64,000 bases of DNA from assembly GCF_933775445.1 (NCBI RefSeq), contig NW_026089485.1:124001-188000 (forward strand). Reading direction: 5' to 3'. The notes below the pieces were generated by a model that had not been told where the DNA came from, did no database searches, and was given only the letters and a program-made list of their open reading frames with translations. Below are positions 39,481-52,877 of this stretch, one piece after another. This DNA is from Argentina anserina. Lineage: Eukaryota > Streptophyta > Magnoliopsida > Rosales > Rosaceae. Every line of letters begins with the position of its first letter. Within the stretch, counting starts at the first letter, position 1. The position numbers were made by a program, and so were the translations under genes.

Positions 39481-42400
39481 GATACTCAGTTTGAAAGAAA
39501 CACACTCCCACAATTGCAAAACTCTCAAATACAATAGAAACTCGCATCAGAAGCCTTACAGAAAGATACTCAAACGAGAAATGAAAAGATACACAATTGC
39601 AATAGTAAACATACGCAAACGATGTAAAGATACTCAGTTTGAAAGAAACACACTCCCATACTTGCAAAACTCTCAAATTCAATAGAAACTCGCATCAGAA
39701 AGCCTTACAGAAAGATACTCAAACGAGAATTGAAAAGATACTCAATTGGAATAGTAAAGATACGCAAACGATGTAAAGATACACAATTGGAATAGTAAAG
39801 ATACGCAAACGATGAAAAGATACACAATTGGAATAGTAAAGATACGGAAACGATGTAAAGATACACAATTGCAATAGTAAAGATACGCAAACGATGTAAA
39901 GATACTCAGTTTGAAAGAAACACACTCCCACACTTGCAAAACTCTCAAATACAATAGAAACTCGCATCAGAAGCCTTACAGAAAGATACTCAAACGAGAA
40001 ATGAAAAGATACACAATTGGAATAGTAAAGATACGCAAACGATGTAAAGATACACAATTGGAATAGTAAAGATACGCAAACGATGTAAAGATACTCAGTT
40101 TGAGAGAAACACACTCCCACACTTGCAAAACTCTCAAATTCAATAGAAACTCGCATCAGAAAGCCTTACAGAAAGATACTCAAACGAGAAATGAAAAGAT
40201 ACACAATTGGAATAGTAAAGATACGCAAACGATGTAAAGATACGCAATTGGAATAGTAAACATACGCAAACGATGTAAAGATACTCAGTTTGAAAGAAAC
40301 ACACTCCCACACTTGCAAAACTCTCAAATTCAATAGAAACTCGCATCAGAAAGCCTTACAGAAAGATACTCAAACGAGAAATGAAAAGATACTCAATTGG
40401 AATAGTAAAGATACGCAAACGATGTAAAGATACTCAGTTTGAAAGAAACACACTCCCACACTTGCAAAACTCTCAAATACAATAGAAACTCGCATCAGAA
40501 AGCCTTACAGAAAGATACTCAAACGAGAAATGAAAAGATACTCAATTGGAATAGTAAAGATACGCAAACGATGTAAAGATACTCAGTTTGAAAGAAACAC
40601 ACTCCCACATTTGCAAAACTCTCAAATACAATAGAAACTCGCATCAGAAGCCTTACAGAAAGATACTTAAACGAGAAATGAAAAGATACACAATTGGAAT
40701 AGTAAACATACGCAAACGATGTAAAGATACTCAGTTTGAAAGAAACACACTCCCACACTTGCAAAACTCTCAAATTCAATAGAAACTCGCATCAGAAAGC
40801 CTTACAGAAAGATACCCAAACGAGAAATGAAAGGATACACAATTAGAATAGTAAAGATACGCAAACGATGTAAAGATACTCAGTTTGAAAGAAACACACT
40901 CCCATACTTGCAAAACTCTCAAATTCAATAGAAACTCGCATCAGAAAGCCTTACAGAAAGATACTCAAACGAGAATTGAAAAGATACTCAATTGGAATAG
41001 TAAAGATACGCAAACGATGAAAAGATACACAATTGGAATAGTAAAGATACGGAAACGATGTAAAGATACACAATTGGAATAGCAAAGATACTCAGTTTTA
41101 AAGAAACACACTCCCACACTTGCAAAACTCACAAATACAATAGAAACTCGCATCAGAAGCCTTACAGAAAGATACTCAAACGAGAAATGAAAAGATACAC
41201 AATTGCAATAGTAAAGATACGGAAACGATGTAAAGATACACAATTGGAATAGTAAAGATACGCAAACGATGTAAAGATACTCAGTTTGAAAGAAACACAC
41301 TCCCACACTTGCAAAACTCTCAAATACAATAGAAACTCGCATCAGAAGCCTTACAGAAAGATACTCAAACGAGAAATGAAAAGATACACAATTGGAATAG
41401 TAAAGATACGCAAACGATGTAAAGATACACAATTGGAATAGTAAAGATACGCAAACGATGTAAAGATACTCATTTTGAGAGAAACACACTCCCACACTTG
41501 CAAAACTCTCAAATTCAATAGAAACTCGCATCAGAAAGCCTTACAGAAAGATACTCAAACGAGAAATGAAAAGATACACAATTGGAATAGTAAAGATACG
41601 CAAACGATGTAAAGATACACAATTGGAATAGTAAACATACGCAAACGATGTAAAGATACTCAGTTTGAAAGAAACACACTCCCACACTTGCAAAACTCTC
41701 AAATTCAATAGAAACTCGCATCAGAAAGCCTTACAGAAAGATACTCAAACGAGAAATGAAAAGATACACAATTGGAATAGTAAAGATACGCAAACGATGT
41801 AAAGATACTCAGTTTGAAAGAAACACACTCCCATACTTGCAAAACTCTCAAATACAATAGAAACTCGCATCAGAAAGCCTTACATAAAGATACTCAAACA
41901 AGAAATGAAAAGATACACAATTGGAATAGTAAAGATACGGAAACGATGTAAAGATACACAATTGGAATAGTAAAGATACGTAAACGATGTAAAGATACTC
42001 AGTTTGAAAGAAACACACTCCCACACTTGCAAAACTCTCAAATTCAATAGAAACTCGCATCAGAAAGCCTTACAGAAAGATACTCAAACGAGAAATGAAA
42101 AGATACACAATTGGAATAGTAAAGATACGCAAACGATGTAAAGATACACAATTGGAATAGTAAACATACGCAAACGATGTAAAGATACTCAGTTTGAAAG
42201 AAACACACTCCCATACTTGCAAAACTCTCAAATTCAATAGAAACTCGCATCAGAAAGCCTTACAGAAAGATACTCAAACGAGAATTGAAAAGATACTCAA
42301 CTGGAATAGTAAAGATACGCAAACGATGTAAAGATACACAATTGGAATAGTAAAGATACGGAAACGATGTAAAGATACACAATTGGAATAGTAAAGATAC

Positions 42401-42793
42401 GCCAAACGATGTAAAGATACTCAGTTTGAAAGAAACACACTCCCACACTTGCAAAACTCTCAAATACAATAGAAACTCGCATCAGAAGCCTTACAGAAAG
42501 ATACTCAAACGAGAAATGAAAAGATACACAATTGCAATAGTAAAGATACGGAAACGATGTAAAGATACACAATTGGAATAGTAAAGATACGCAAACGATG
42601 TAAGATACTCAGTTTGAAAGAAACACACTCCCACACTTGCAAAACTCTCAAATTCTATAGAAACTCGCATCAGAAAGCCTTACAGAAAGATACTCAAACG
42701 AGAAATGAAAAGATACACAATTGGAATAGTAAAGATACGCAAACGATGTAAAGATACACAATTGGAATAGTAAAGATACGCAAACGATGTAAA
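39481..42793 (+). repeat. 3.3-kb higher-order repeat, copy C (18 units, 3313 bp)
   Basis: Same order as copy B but 19 bp shorter, because the unit at 40875 has lost one B module and is 212 bp. It also has a 1-bp gain (GCCAAACG, 42402) and a 1-bp loss (GTAAGATAC, 42603) in adjacent units. Confidence 0.94.
41065..41086 (+). other. A module without its B partner (19-bp loss)
   Basis: A reads to AATAGCAAA and is followed directly by GATACTCAG of the next unit. Exactly one 19-bp B module is missing, bounded by GATAC on both sides. The same event appears at 44378-44399. A T-to-C change (AGCAAA) accompanies both. Confidence 0.94.
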
Positions 42794-45116
42794 GATACTC
42801 AGTTTGAAAGAAACACACTCCCACAATTGCAAAACTCTCAAATACAATAGAAACTCGCATCAGAAGCCTTACAGAAAGATACTCAAACGAGAAATGAAAA
42901 GATACACAATTGCAATAGTAAACATACGCAAACGATGTAAAGATACTCAGTTTGAAAGAAACACACTCCCACACTTGCAAAACTCTCAAATTCAATAGAA
43001 ACTCGCATCAGAAAGCCTTACAGAAAGATACTCAAACGAGAATTGAAAAGATACTCAATTGGAATAGTAAAGATACGCAAACGATGTAAAGATACACAAT
43101 TGGAATAGTAAAGATACGCAAACGATGAAAAGATACACAATTGGAATAGTAAAGATACGGAAACGATGTAAAGATACACAATTGGAATAGTAAAGATACG
43201 CAAACGATGTAAAGATACTCAGTTTGAAAGAAACACACTCCCACACTTGCAAAACTCTCAAATACAATAGAAACTCGCATCAGAAGCCTTACAGAAAGAT
43301 ACTCAAACGAGAAATGAAAAGATACACAATTGGAATAGTAAAGATACGCAAACGATGTAAAGATACACAATTGGAATAGTAAAGATACGCAAACGATGTA
43401 AAGATACTCAGTTTGAGAGAAACACACTCCCACACTTGCAAAACTCTCAAATTCAATAGAAACTCGCATCAGAAAGCCTTACAGAAAGATACTCAAACGA
43501 GAAATGAAAAGATACACAATTGGAATAGTAAAGATACGCAAACGATGTAAAGATACGCAATTGGAATAGTAAACATACGCAAACGATGTAAAGATACTCA
43601 GTTTGAAAGAAACACACTCCCACACTTGCAAAACTCTCAAATTCAATAGAAACTCGCATCAGAAAGCCTTACAGAAAGATACTCAAACGAGAAATGAAAA
43701 GATACTCAATTGGAATAGTAAAGATACGCAAACGATGTAAAGATACTCAGTTTGAAAGAAACACACTCCCACACTTGCAAAACTCTCAAATACAATAGAA
43801 ACTCGCATCAGAAAGCCTTACAGAAAGATACTCAAACGAGAAATGAAAAGATACTCAATTGGAATAGTAAAGATACGCAAACGATGTAAAGATACTCAGT
43901 TTGAAAGAAACACACTCCCACATTTGCAAAACTCTCAAATACAATAGAAACTCGCATCAGAAGCCTTACAGAAAGATACTTAAACGAGAAATGAAAAGAT
44001 ACACAATTGGAATAGTAAACATACGCAAACGATGTAAAGATACTCAGTTTGAAAGAAACACACTCCCACACTTGCAAAACTCTCAAATTCAATAGAAACT
44101 CGCATCAGAAAGCCTTACAGAAAGATACCCAAACGAGAAATGAAAGGATACACAATTAGAATAGTAAAGATACGCAAACGATGTAAAGATACTCAGTTTG
44201 AAAGAAACACACTCCCATACTTGCAAAACTCTCAAATTCAATAGAAACTCGCATCAGAAAGCCTTACAGAAAGATACTCAAACGAGAATTGAAAAGATAC
44301 TCAATTGGAATAGTAAAGATACGCAAACGATGAAAAGATACACAATTGGAATAGTAAAGATACGGAAACGATGTAAAGATACACAATTGGAATAGCAAAG
44401 ATACTCAGTTTTAAAGAAACACACTCCCACACTTGCAAAACTCACAAATACAATAGAAACTCGCATCAGAAGCCTTACAGAAAGATACTCAAACGAGAAA
44501 TGAAAAGATACACAATTGCAATAGTAAAGATACGGAAACGATGTAAAGATACACAATTGGAATAGTAAAGATACGCAAACGATGTAAAGATACTCAGTTT
44601 GAAAGAAACACACTCCCACACTTGCAAAACTCTCAAATACAATAGAAACTCGCATCAGAAGCCTTACAGAAAGATACTCAAACGAGAAATGAAAAGATAC
44701 ACAATTGGAATAGTAAAGATACGCAAACGATGTAAAGATACACAATTGGAATAGTAAAGATACGCAAACGATGTAAAGATACTCATTTTGAGAGAAACAC
44801 ACTCCCACACTTGCAAAACTCTCAAATTCAATAGAAACTCGCATCAGAAAGCCTTACAGAAAGATACTCAAACGAGAAATGAAAAGATACACAATTGGAA
44901 TAGTAAAGATACGCAAACGATGTAAAGATACACAATTGGAATAGTAAACATACGCAAACGATGTAAAGATACTCAGTTTGAAAGAAACACACTCCCACAC
45001 TTGCAAAACTCTCAAATTCAATAGAAACTCGCATCAGAAAGCCTTACAGAAAGATACTCAAACGAGAAATGAAAAGATACTCAATTGGAATAGTAAAGAT
45101 ACGCAAACGATGTAAA
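42794..45116 (+). repeat. 3.3-kb higher-order repeat, partial copy D (13 units)
   Basis: Follows copy C at an offset of 3313 bp to 45116 (2323 bp) and shares the 19-bp loss (unit 44188-44399, 212 bp). It then switches to short trimeric repeats. Copies C and D share more derived features with each other than with A or B. Confidence 0.93.
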
Positions 45117-46090
45117 GATACTCAGTTTGAAAGAAACACACTCCCACACTTGCAAAACTCTCAAATACAATAGAAACTCGCATCAGAAGCCTTACAGAAA
45201 GATACTTAAACGAGAAATGAAAAGATACACAATTGGAATAGTAAACATACGCAAACGATGTAAAGATACTCAGTTTGAAAGAAACACACTCCCACACTTG
45301 CAAAACTCTCAAATTCAATAGAAACTCGCATCAGAAAGCCTTACAGAAAGATACTCAAACGAGAAATGAAAAGATACTCAATTGGAATAGTAAAGATACG
45401 CAAACGATGTAAAGATACTCAGTTTGAAAGAAACACACTCCCACACTTGCAAAACTCTCAAATACAATAGAAACTCGCATCAGAAAGCATTACAGAAAGA
45501 TACTCAAACGAGAAATGAAAAGATACTCAATTGGAATAGTAAAGATACGCAAACGATGTAAAGATACTCAGTTTGAAAGAAACACACTCCCACACTTGCA
45601 AAACTCTCAAATACAATAGAAACTCGCATCAGAAGCCTTACAGAAAGATACTTAAACGAGAAATGAAAAGATACACAATTGGAATAGTAAACATACGCAA
45701 ACGATGTAAAGATACTCAGTTTGAAAGAAACACACTCCCACACTTGCAAAACTCTCAAATTCAATAGAAACTCGCATCAGAAAGCCTTACAGAAAGATAC
45801 TCAAACGAGAAATGAAAGGATACACAATTGGAATAGTAAAGATACGCAAACGATGTAAAGATACTCAGTTTGAAAGAAACACACTCCCATACTTGCAAAA
45901 CTCTCAAATTCAATAGAAACTCGCATCAGAAAGCCTTACAGAAAGATACTCAAACGAGAATTGAAAAGATACTCAATTGGAATAGTAAAGATACGCAAAC
46001 GATGAAAGGATACACAATTGGAATAGTAAAGATACGGAAACGATGTAAAGATACACAATTGGAATAGTAAAGATACGCAAACGATGTAAA
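45117..46090 (+). repeat. 446-bp trimer, about two copies, with flank
   Basis: Units of 148, 149 and 149 bp form a 446-bp trimer at 45117 and again from 45563. The second copy passes into a 231-bp unit at 45860. The same trimer-like run lies inside the 3.3-kb repeat (33386, 37097, 40429, 43742). A private change, AAGCATTAC, is at 45486. Confidence 0.88.
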
Positions 46091-46765
46091 GATACTCAGT
46101 TTTAAAGAAACACACTCCCACACTTGCAAAACTCTCAAATACAATAGAAACTCGCATCAGAAGCCTTACAGAAAGATACTCAAACGAGAAATGAAAAGAT
46201 ACACAATTGCAATAGTAAAGATACGCAAACGATGTAAAGATACACAATTGGAATAGTAAAGATACGCAAACGATGTAAAGATACACAATTGGAATAGTAA
46301 AGATACGCAAACGATGTAAAGATACTCAGTTTGAAAGAAACACACTCCCACACTTGCAAAACTCTCAAATTCAATAGAAACTCGCATCAGAAAGCCTTAC
46401 AGAAAGATACTCAAACGAGAAATGAAAAGATACACAATTGGAATAGTAAAGATACGCAAACGATGTAAAGATACTCAGTTTGAAAGAAACACACTCCCAC
46501 ACTTGCAAAACTCTCAAATTCAATAGAAACTCGCATCAGAAGCCTTACAGAAAGATACTCAAACGAGAAATGAAAAGATACACAATTGGAATAGTAAAGA
46601 TACGCAAACGATGTAAAGATACTCAGTTTGAAAGAAACACACTCCCACACTTGCAAAACTCTCAAATTCAATAGAAACTCGCATCAGAAGCCTTACAGAA
46701 AGATACTCAAACGAGAAATGAAAAGATACACAATTGGAATAGTAAAGATACGCAAACGATGTAAA
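46091..46765 (+). repeat. Irregular units including two tandem 148-mers
   Basis: Lengths are 230, 149, 148 and 148. The 230-bp unit has three A+B pairs. The 148-bp units at 46470 and 46618 are adjacent near-identical monomers. No other element is seen. Confidence 0.88.
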
Positions 46766-47457
46766 GATACTCAGTTTGAAAGAAACACACTCCCACACTT
46801 GCAAAACTCTCAAATACAATAGAAACTCGCATCAGAAAGCCTTACAGAAAAATAGTCAAACAAGAAATGAAAAGATACACAATTGGAATAGTAAAGATAC
46901 GCAAACGATGTAAAGATACACAATTGGAATAGTAAAGATACGCAAACGATTTAAAGCTACACAATTGGAATAGTAAACATACGCAAACGATGTAAAGATA
47001 CTCAGTTTGAAAGAAATACACTCCCACACTTGCAAAACTCTCAAATTCAATAGAAACTCGCATCAGAAAGCCTTACCGAAAGATACTCAAACGAGAAATG
47101 AAAAGATACTCAATTGGAATAGTAAAGATACGCAAACGATGTAAAGATACACAATTGGAATAGTAAAGATACGCAAACGATGTAAAGATACACAATTGCA
47201 ATAGTAAAGATACGGAAACGATGTAAAGATACACAATTGGAATAGTAAAGATACGCAAACGATGTAAAGATACTCAGTTTGAAAGAAACACACTCCCACA
47301 CTTGCAAAACTCTCAAATACAATAGAAACTCGCATCAGAAGCCTTACAGAAAGATACTCAAACGAGAAATGAAAAGATACACAATTGGAATAGTAAAGAT
47401 ACGCAAACGATGTAAAGATACACAATTGGAATAGTAAACATACGCAAACGATGTAAA
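46766..47457 (+). repeat. Divergent possible forerunner of the 718-bp repeat
   Basis: Lengths are 231, 272 and 189. The 231-bp unit shares CAAACAAG in D and AAAGCTACACAATT with the 231-bp unit of the following repeat. It also carries private changes: AAAAATAGTCAAAC, CGATTTAAAGC, GAAATACACTCCC and TTACCGAAAG. The middle unit has four A+B pairs where the later repeat has one. Confidence 0.8.
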
Positions 47458-50329
47458 GATACTCAGTTTGAAGGAAACACACTCCCACACTTGCAAAACT
47501 CTAAAATTCAATAGAAACTCGCATCAGAAAGCCTTACAGAAAGATACTCAAACGAGAAATGAAAAGATACACAATTGGAATAGTAAAGATACGCAAACGA
47601 TGTAAAGATACTCAGTTTGAAAGAAACACACTCCCACACTTGCAAAACTCTCAAATACAATAGAAACTCCCATCAGAAAGCCTTACAGAAAGATACTCAA
47701 ACAAGAAATGAAAAGATACACAATTGGAATAGTAAAGATACGCAAACGATGTAAAGATACACAATTGGAATAGTAAAGATACGCAAACGATGTAAAGCTA
47801 CACAATTGGAATAGTAAACATACGCAAACGATGTAAAGATACTCAGTTTGAAGGAAACACACTCCCACACTTGCAAAACTCTCAAATTCAATAGAAACTC
47901 GCATCCGAAAGCCTTACAGAAAGATACTCAAACGAGAAATGAAAAGATACACAATTGGAATAGTAAAGATACGCAAACGATGTAAAGATACTCAGTTTGA
48001 AAGAAACACACTCCCACACTTGCAAAACTCTCAAATACAATAGAAACTCCCATCAGAAGCCTTACAGAAAGATACTCAAACGAGAAATGAAAAGATACAC
48101 AATTGGAATAGTAAAGATACGCAAACGATGTAAAGATACACAATTGGAATAGTAAACATACGCAAACGATGTAAAGATACTCAGTTTGAAGGAAACACAC
48201 TCCCACACTTGCAAAACTCTAAAATTCAATAGAAACTCGCATCAGAAAGCCTTACAGAAAGATACTCAAACGAGAAATGAAAAGATACACAATTGGAATA
48301 GTAAAGATACGCAAACGATGTAAAGATACTCAGTTTGAAAGAAACACACTCCCACACTTGCAAAACTCTCAAATACAATAGAAACTCCCATCAGAAAGCC
48401 TTACAGAAAGATACTCAAACAAGAAATGAAAAGATACACAATTGGAATAGTAAAGATACGCAAACGATGTAAAGATACACAATTGGAATAGTAAAGATAC
48501 GCAAACGATGTAAAGCTACACAATTGGAATAGTAAACATACGCAAACGATGTAAAGATACTCAGTTTGAAGGAAACACACTCCCACACTTGCAAAACTCT
48601 CAAATTCAATAGAAACTCGCATCCGAAAGCCTTACAGAAAGATACTCAAACGAGAAATGAAAAGATACACAATTGGAATAGTAAAGATACGCAAACGATG
48701 TAAAGATACTCAGTTTGAAAGAAACACACTCCCACACTTGCAAAACTCTCAAATACAATAGAAACTCCCATCAGAAGCCTTACAGAAAGATACTCAAACG
48801 AGAAATGAAAAGATACACAATTGGAATAGTAAAGATACGCAAACGATGTAAAGATACACAATTGGAATAGTAAACATACGCAAACGATGTAAAGATACTC
48901 AGTTTGAAGGAAACACACTCCCACACTTGCAAAACTCTAAAATTCAATAGAAACTCGCATCATAAAGCCTTACAGAAAGATACTCAAACGAGAAATGAAA
49001 AGATACACAATTGGAATAGTAAAGATACGCAAACGATGTAAAGATACTCAGTTTGAAAGAAACACACTCCCACACTTGCAAAACTCTCAAATACAATAGA
49101 AACTCCCATCAGAAAGCCTTACAGAAAGATACTCAAACAAGAAATGAAAAGATACACAATTGGAATAGTAAAGATACGCAAACGATGTAAAGATACACAA
49201 TTGGAATAGTAAAGATACGCAAACGATGTAAAGCTACACAATTGGAATAGTAAACATACGCAAACGATGTAAAGATACTCAGTTTGAAGGAAACACACTC
49301 CCACACTTGCAAAACTCTCAAATTCAATAGAAACTCGCATCCGAAAGCCTTACAGAAAGATACTCAAACGAGAAATGAAAAGATACACAATTGGAATAGT
49401 AAAGATACGCACACGATGTAAAGATACTCAGTTTGAAAGAAACACAGTCCCACACTTGCAAAACTCTCAAATACAATAGAAACTCCCATCAGAAGCCTTA
49501 CAGAAAGATACTCAAACGAGAAATGAAAAGATACACAATTGGAATAGTAAAGATACGCAAACGATGTAAAGATACACAATTGGAATAGTAAACATACGCA
49601 AACGATGTAAAGATACTCAGTTTGAAGGAAACACACTCCCACACTTGCAAAACTCTAAAATTCAATAGAAACTCGCATCAGAAAGCCTTACAGAAAGATA
49701 CTCAAACGAGAAATGAAAAGATACACAATTGGAATAGTAAAGATACGCAAACGATGTAAAGATACTCAGTTTGAAAGAAACACACTCCCACACTTGCAAA
49801 ACTCTCAAATACAATAGAAACTCCCATCCGAAAGCCTTACAGAAAGATACTCAAACAAGAAATGAAAAGATACACAATTGGAATAGTAAAGATACGCAAA
49901 CGATGTAAAGATACACAATTGGAATAGTAAAGATACGCAAACGATGTAAAGCTACACAATTGGAATAGTAAACATACGCAAACGATGTAAAGATACTCAG
50001 TTTGAAGGAAACACACTCCCACACTTGCAAAACTCTCAAATTCAATAGAAACTCGCATCCGAAAGCCTTACAGAAAGATACTCAAACGAGAAATGAAAAG
50101 ATACACAATTGGAATAGTAAAGATACGCAAACGATGTAAAGATACTCAGTTTGAAAGAAACACACTCCCACACTTGCAAAACTCTCAAATACAATAGAAA
50201 CTCCCATCAGAAGCCTTACAGAAAGATACTCAAACGAGAAATGAAAAGATACACAATTGGAATAGTAAAGATACGCAAACGATGTAAAGATACACAATTG
50301 GAATAGTAAACATACGCAAACGATGTAAA
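47458..50329 (+). repeat. 718-bp higher-order repeat, four full copies
   Basis: Units of 149, 231, 149 and 189 bp, repeated at 47458, 48176, 48894 and 49612. Private markers are CTCTAAAATTC, CTCCCATCAG (replacing CTCGCATCAG) and AAAGCTACACAATT. Differences between copies are few: CATCATAAAG (48961), GCACACGATG and AACACAGTCCC (third copy), and CCCATCCG (fourth copy). This is the shortest-period and one of the most uniform families in the window. Confidence 0.95.
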
Positions 50330-50709
50330 GATACTCAGTTTGAAAGAAACACACTCCCACACTTGCAAAACTCTAAAATTCAATAGAAACTCGCATCAGA
50401 AAGCCTTACAGAAAGATACTCAAACGAGAAATGAAAAGATACACAATTGGAATAGTAAAGATACGCAAACGATGTAAAGATACTCAGTTTGAAAGAAACA
50501 CACTCCCACACTTGCAAAACTCTCAAATACAATAGAAACTCCCATCAGAAAGCCTTACAGAAAGATACTCAAACAAGAAATGAAAAGATACACAATTGGA
50601 ATAGTAAAGATACGCAAACGATGTAAAGATACACAATTGGAATAGTAAAGATACGCAAACGATGTAAAGCTACACAATTGGAATAGTAAACATACGCAAA
50701 CGATGTAAA
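50330..50709 (+). repeat. 718-bp higher-order repeat, partial fifth copy
   Basis: Only the 149-bp and 231-bp units are present before the order changes at 50710. The CTCCCATCAG and AAAGCTACACAATT markers end here. Confidence 0.92.
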
Positions 50710-51508
50710 GATACTCAGTTTGAAGGAAACACACTCCCACACTTGCAAAACTCTCAAATTCAATAGAAACTCGCATCCGAAAGCCTTACAGAAAGATACT
50801 CAAACGAGAAATGAAAAGATACACAATTGGAATAGTAAAGATACGCAAATGATGTAAAGATACACAATTGGAATATTAAACATACGCAAACGATGTAAAG
50901 ATACTCAGTTTGAAAGAAACACACTCCCACACTTGCAAAACTCTCAAATTCAATAGAAACTCGCATCAGAAAGCCTTACAGAAAGATACTCAAACGAGAA
51001 TTCAAAAAATACTCAATTGGAATAGTAAAGATACACAAACGATGTAAAGATACACAATTGGAATACTAAAGATACGCAAACAATGAAAAGATACACAATT
51101 GGAATAGTAAAGATACGGAAACGATGTAAAGATACACAATTAGAATAGTAAAGATACGCAAACGATGTAAAGATACTCAGTTTGAAAGAAACACACTCCC
51201 ACACTTGCAAAACTCTCAAATACAATAGAAACTCGCATCAGAAGCCTTACAGAAAGATACTCAAACGAGAAATGAAAAGATACACAATTGGAATAGTAAA
51301 GATACGCAAACGATGTAAAGATACACAATTGGAATAGTAAAGATACGCAAACGATGTATAGATAATCAGTTTGAAAGAAACACACTCCCACACTTGCAAA
51401 ACTCTCAAATACAATAGAAACTCGCATCAGAAGCCTTACAGAAAGATACTCAAACGAGAAATGAAAAGATACACAATTGGAATAGAAAAGATACGCAAAC
51501 GATGTAAA
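50710..51508 (+). repeat. Mutation-rich island of four units
   Basis: Lengths are 190, 272, 189 and 148. There is an excess of private changes: CAAATGATG, GGAATATTAAAC, GAATTCAAAAAATAC, GATACACAAACG, GGAATACTAAAG, CAAACAATGAAAAG, ATTAGAATAG, GATGTATAGATAATCAG and GGAATAGAAAAG. The order is not repeated intact elsewhere. It lies between two homogeneous families. Confidence 0.88.
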
Positions 51509-52877
51509 GATACTCAGTTTGAAAGAAACACACTCCCACACTTTTAAAACTCTCAAATACAATAGAAACTCGCATCAGAAGCCTTACAGAAAGATACTCA
51601 AACGAGAAATGAAAAGATACACAATTGGAATAGTAAAGATACGCAAACGATGTAAAGATACACAATTGGAATAGTAAACATACGCAAACGATGTAAAGAT
51701 ACTCAATTTGAAAGAAACACACTCCCACACTTGCAAAACTCTCAAATTCAATAGAAACTCGCATCAGAAAGCCTTACAGAAAGATACTCAAACGAGAAAT
51801 GAAAAGATAACCAATTGGAATAGTAAAGATACGCAAACGATGTAAAGATACACAATTGGAATAGTAAAGATACGCAAACGATGTAAAGATACTCAGTTTG
51901 AAAGAAACACACTCCCACACTTGCAAAACTCTCAAATTCAATAGAAACTCGCATCTGAAAGCCTTACAGAAAGATACTCAAACGAGAAATGAAAAGATAC
52001 ACAATTGGAATAGTAAAGATACGCAAACGATGTAAAGATACACAATTGGAATAGTAAAGATACGCAAACGATGTAAAGATACTCAGTTTGAAAGAAACAC
52101 ACTCCCACACTTGCAAAACTCTCAAATTCAATAGAAACTCGCATCAGAAAGCCTTACAGAAAGATACTCAAACGAGAAATGAAAAGATACTCAATTGGAA
52201 TAGTAAAGATACGCAAACGATGTAAAGATACACAATTGGAATAGTAAAGATACGCAAACGATGTAAAGATACACAATTGGAATAGTAAAGATACGCAAAC
52301 GATGTAAAGATACACAATTGGAATAGTAAAGATACGCAAACGATGTAAAGATACTCAGTTTGAAAGAAACACACTCCCACACTTGCAAAACTCTCAAATT
52401 CAATAGAAACTCGCATCCGAAAGCCTTACAGAAAGATACTCAAACGAGAAATGAAAAGATACACAATTGGAATAGTAAAGATACGCAAACGATGTAAAGA
52501 TACACAATTGGAATAGTAAACATACGCAAACGATGTAAAGATACTCAGTTTGAAAGAAACACACTCCCACACTTGCAAAACTCTCAAATTCAATAGAAAC
52601 TCGCATCAAAAAGCCTTACAGAAAGATACTCAAACGAGAAATGAAAAGATACACAATTGGAATAGTAAAGATACGCAAACGATGTAAAGATACACAATTG
52701 GAATAGTAAAGATACGCAAACGATGTAAAGATACTCAGTTTGAAAGAAACACACTCGCACACTTGCAAAACTCTCAAATACAATAGAAACTCGCATCAGA
52801 AGCCTTACAGAAAGATACTCAAACGAGAAATGAAAAGATACACAATTGGAATAGAAAAGATACGCAAACGATGTAAA
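51509..52877 (+). repeat. 7-unit higher-order repeat, copy 1 (1369 bp)
   Basis: Unit lengths are 189, 190, 190, 272, 190, 190 and 148. Markers are CTCAATTTGAAAG, AAAAGATAACCAATT, CATCTGAAAG and CATCAAAAAGCC. The first unit has CACTTTTAAAAC near 51540, absent from copy 2. Confidence 0.93.
52078..52349 (+). repeat. Reference 272-bp unit (n = 4)
   Basis: C at 52078-52162 and D at 52163-52185 are followed by four 41-bp pairs at 52186, 52227, 52268 and 52309. Sixteen complete n = 4 units occur in the window, starting at 1872, 28830, 31786, 32586, 36297, 39629, 42942, 46997, 50900, 52078, 53447, 54666, 55884, 57290, 59600 and 62381. Only one lies left of 28 kb. No n = 5 unit was found. Confidence 0.92.
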
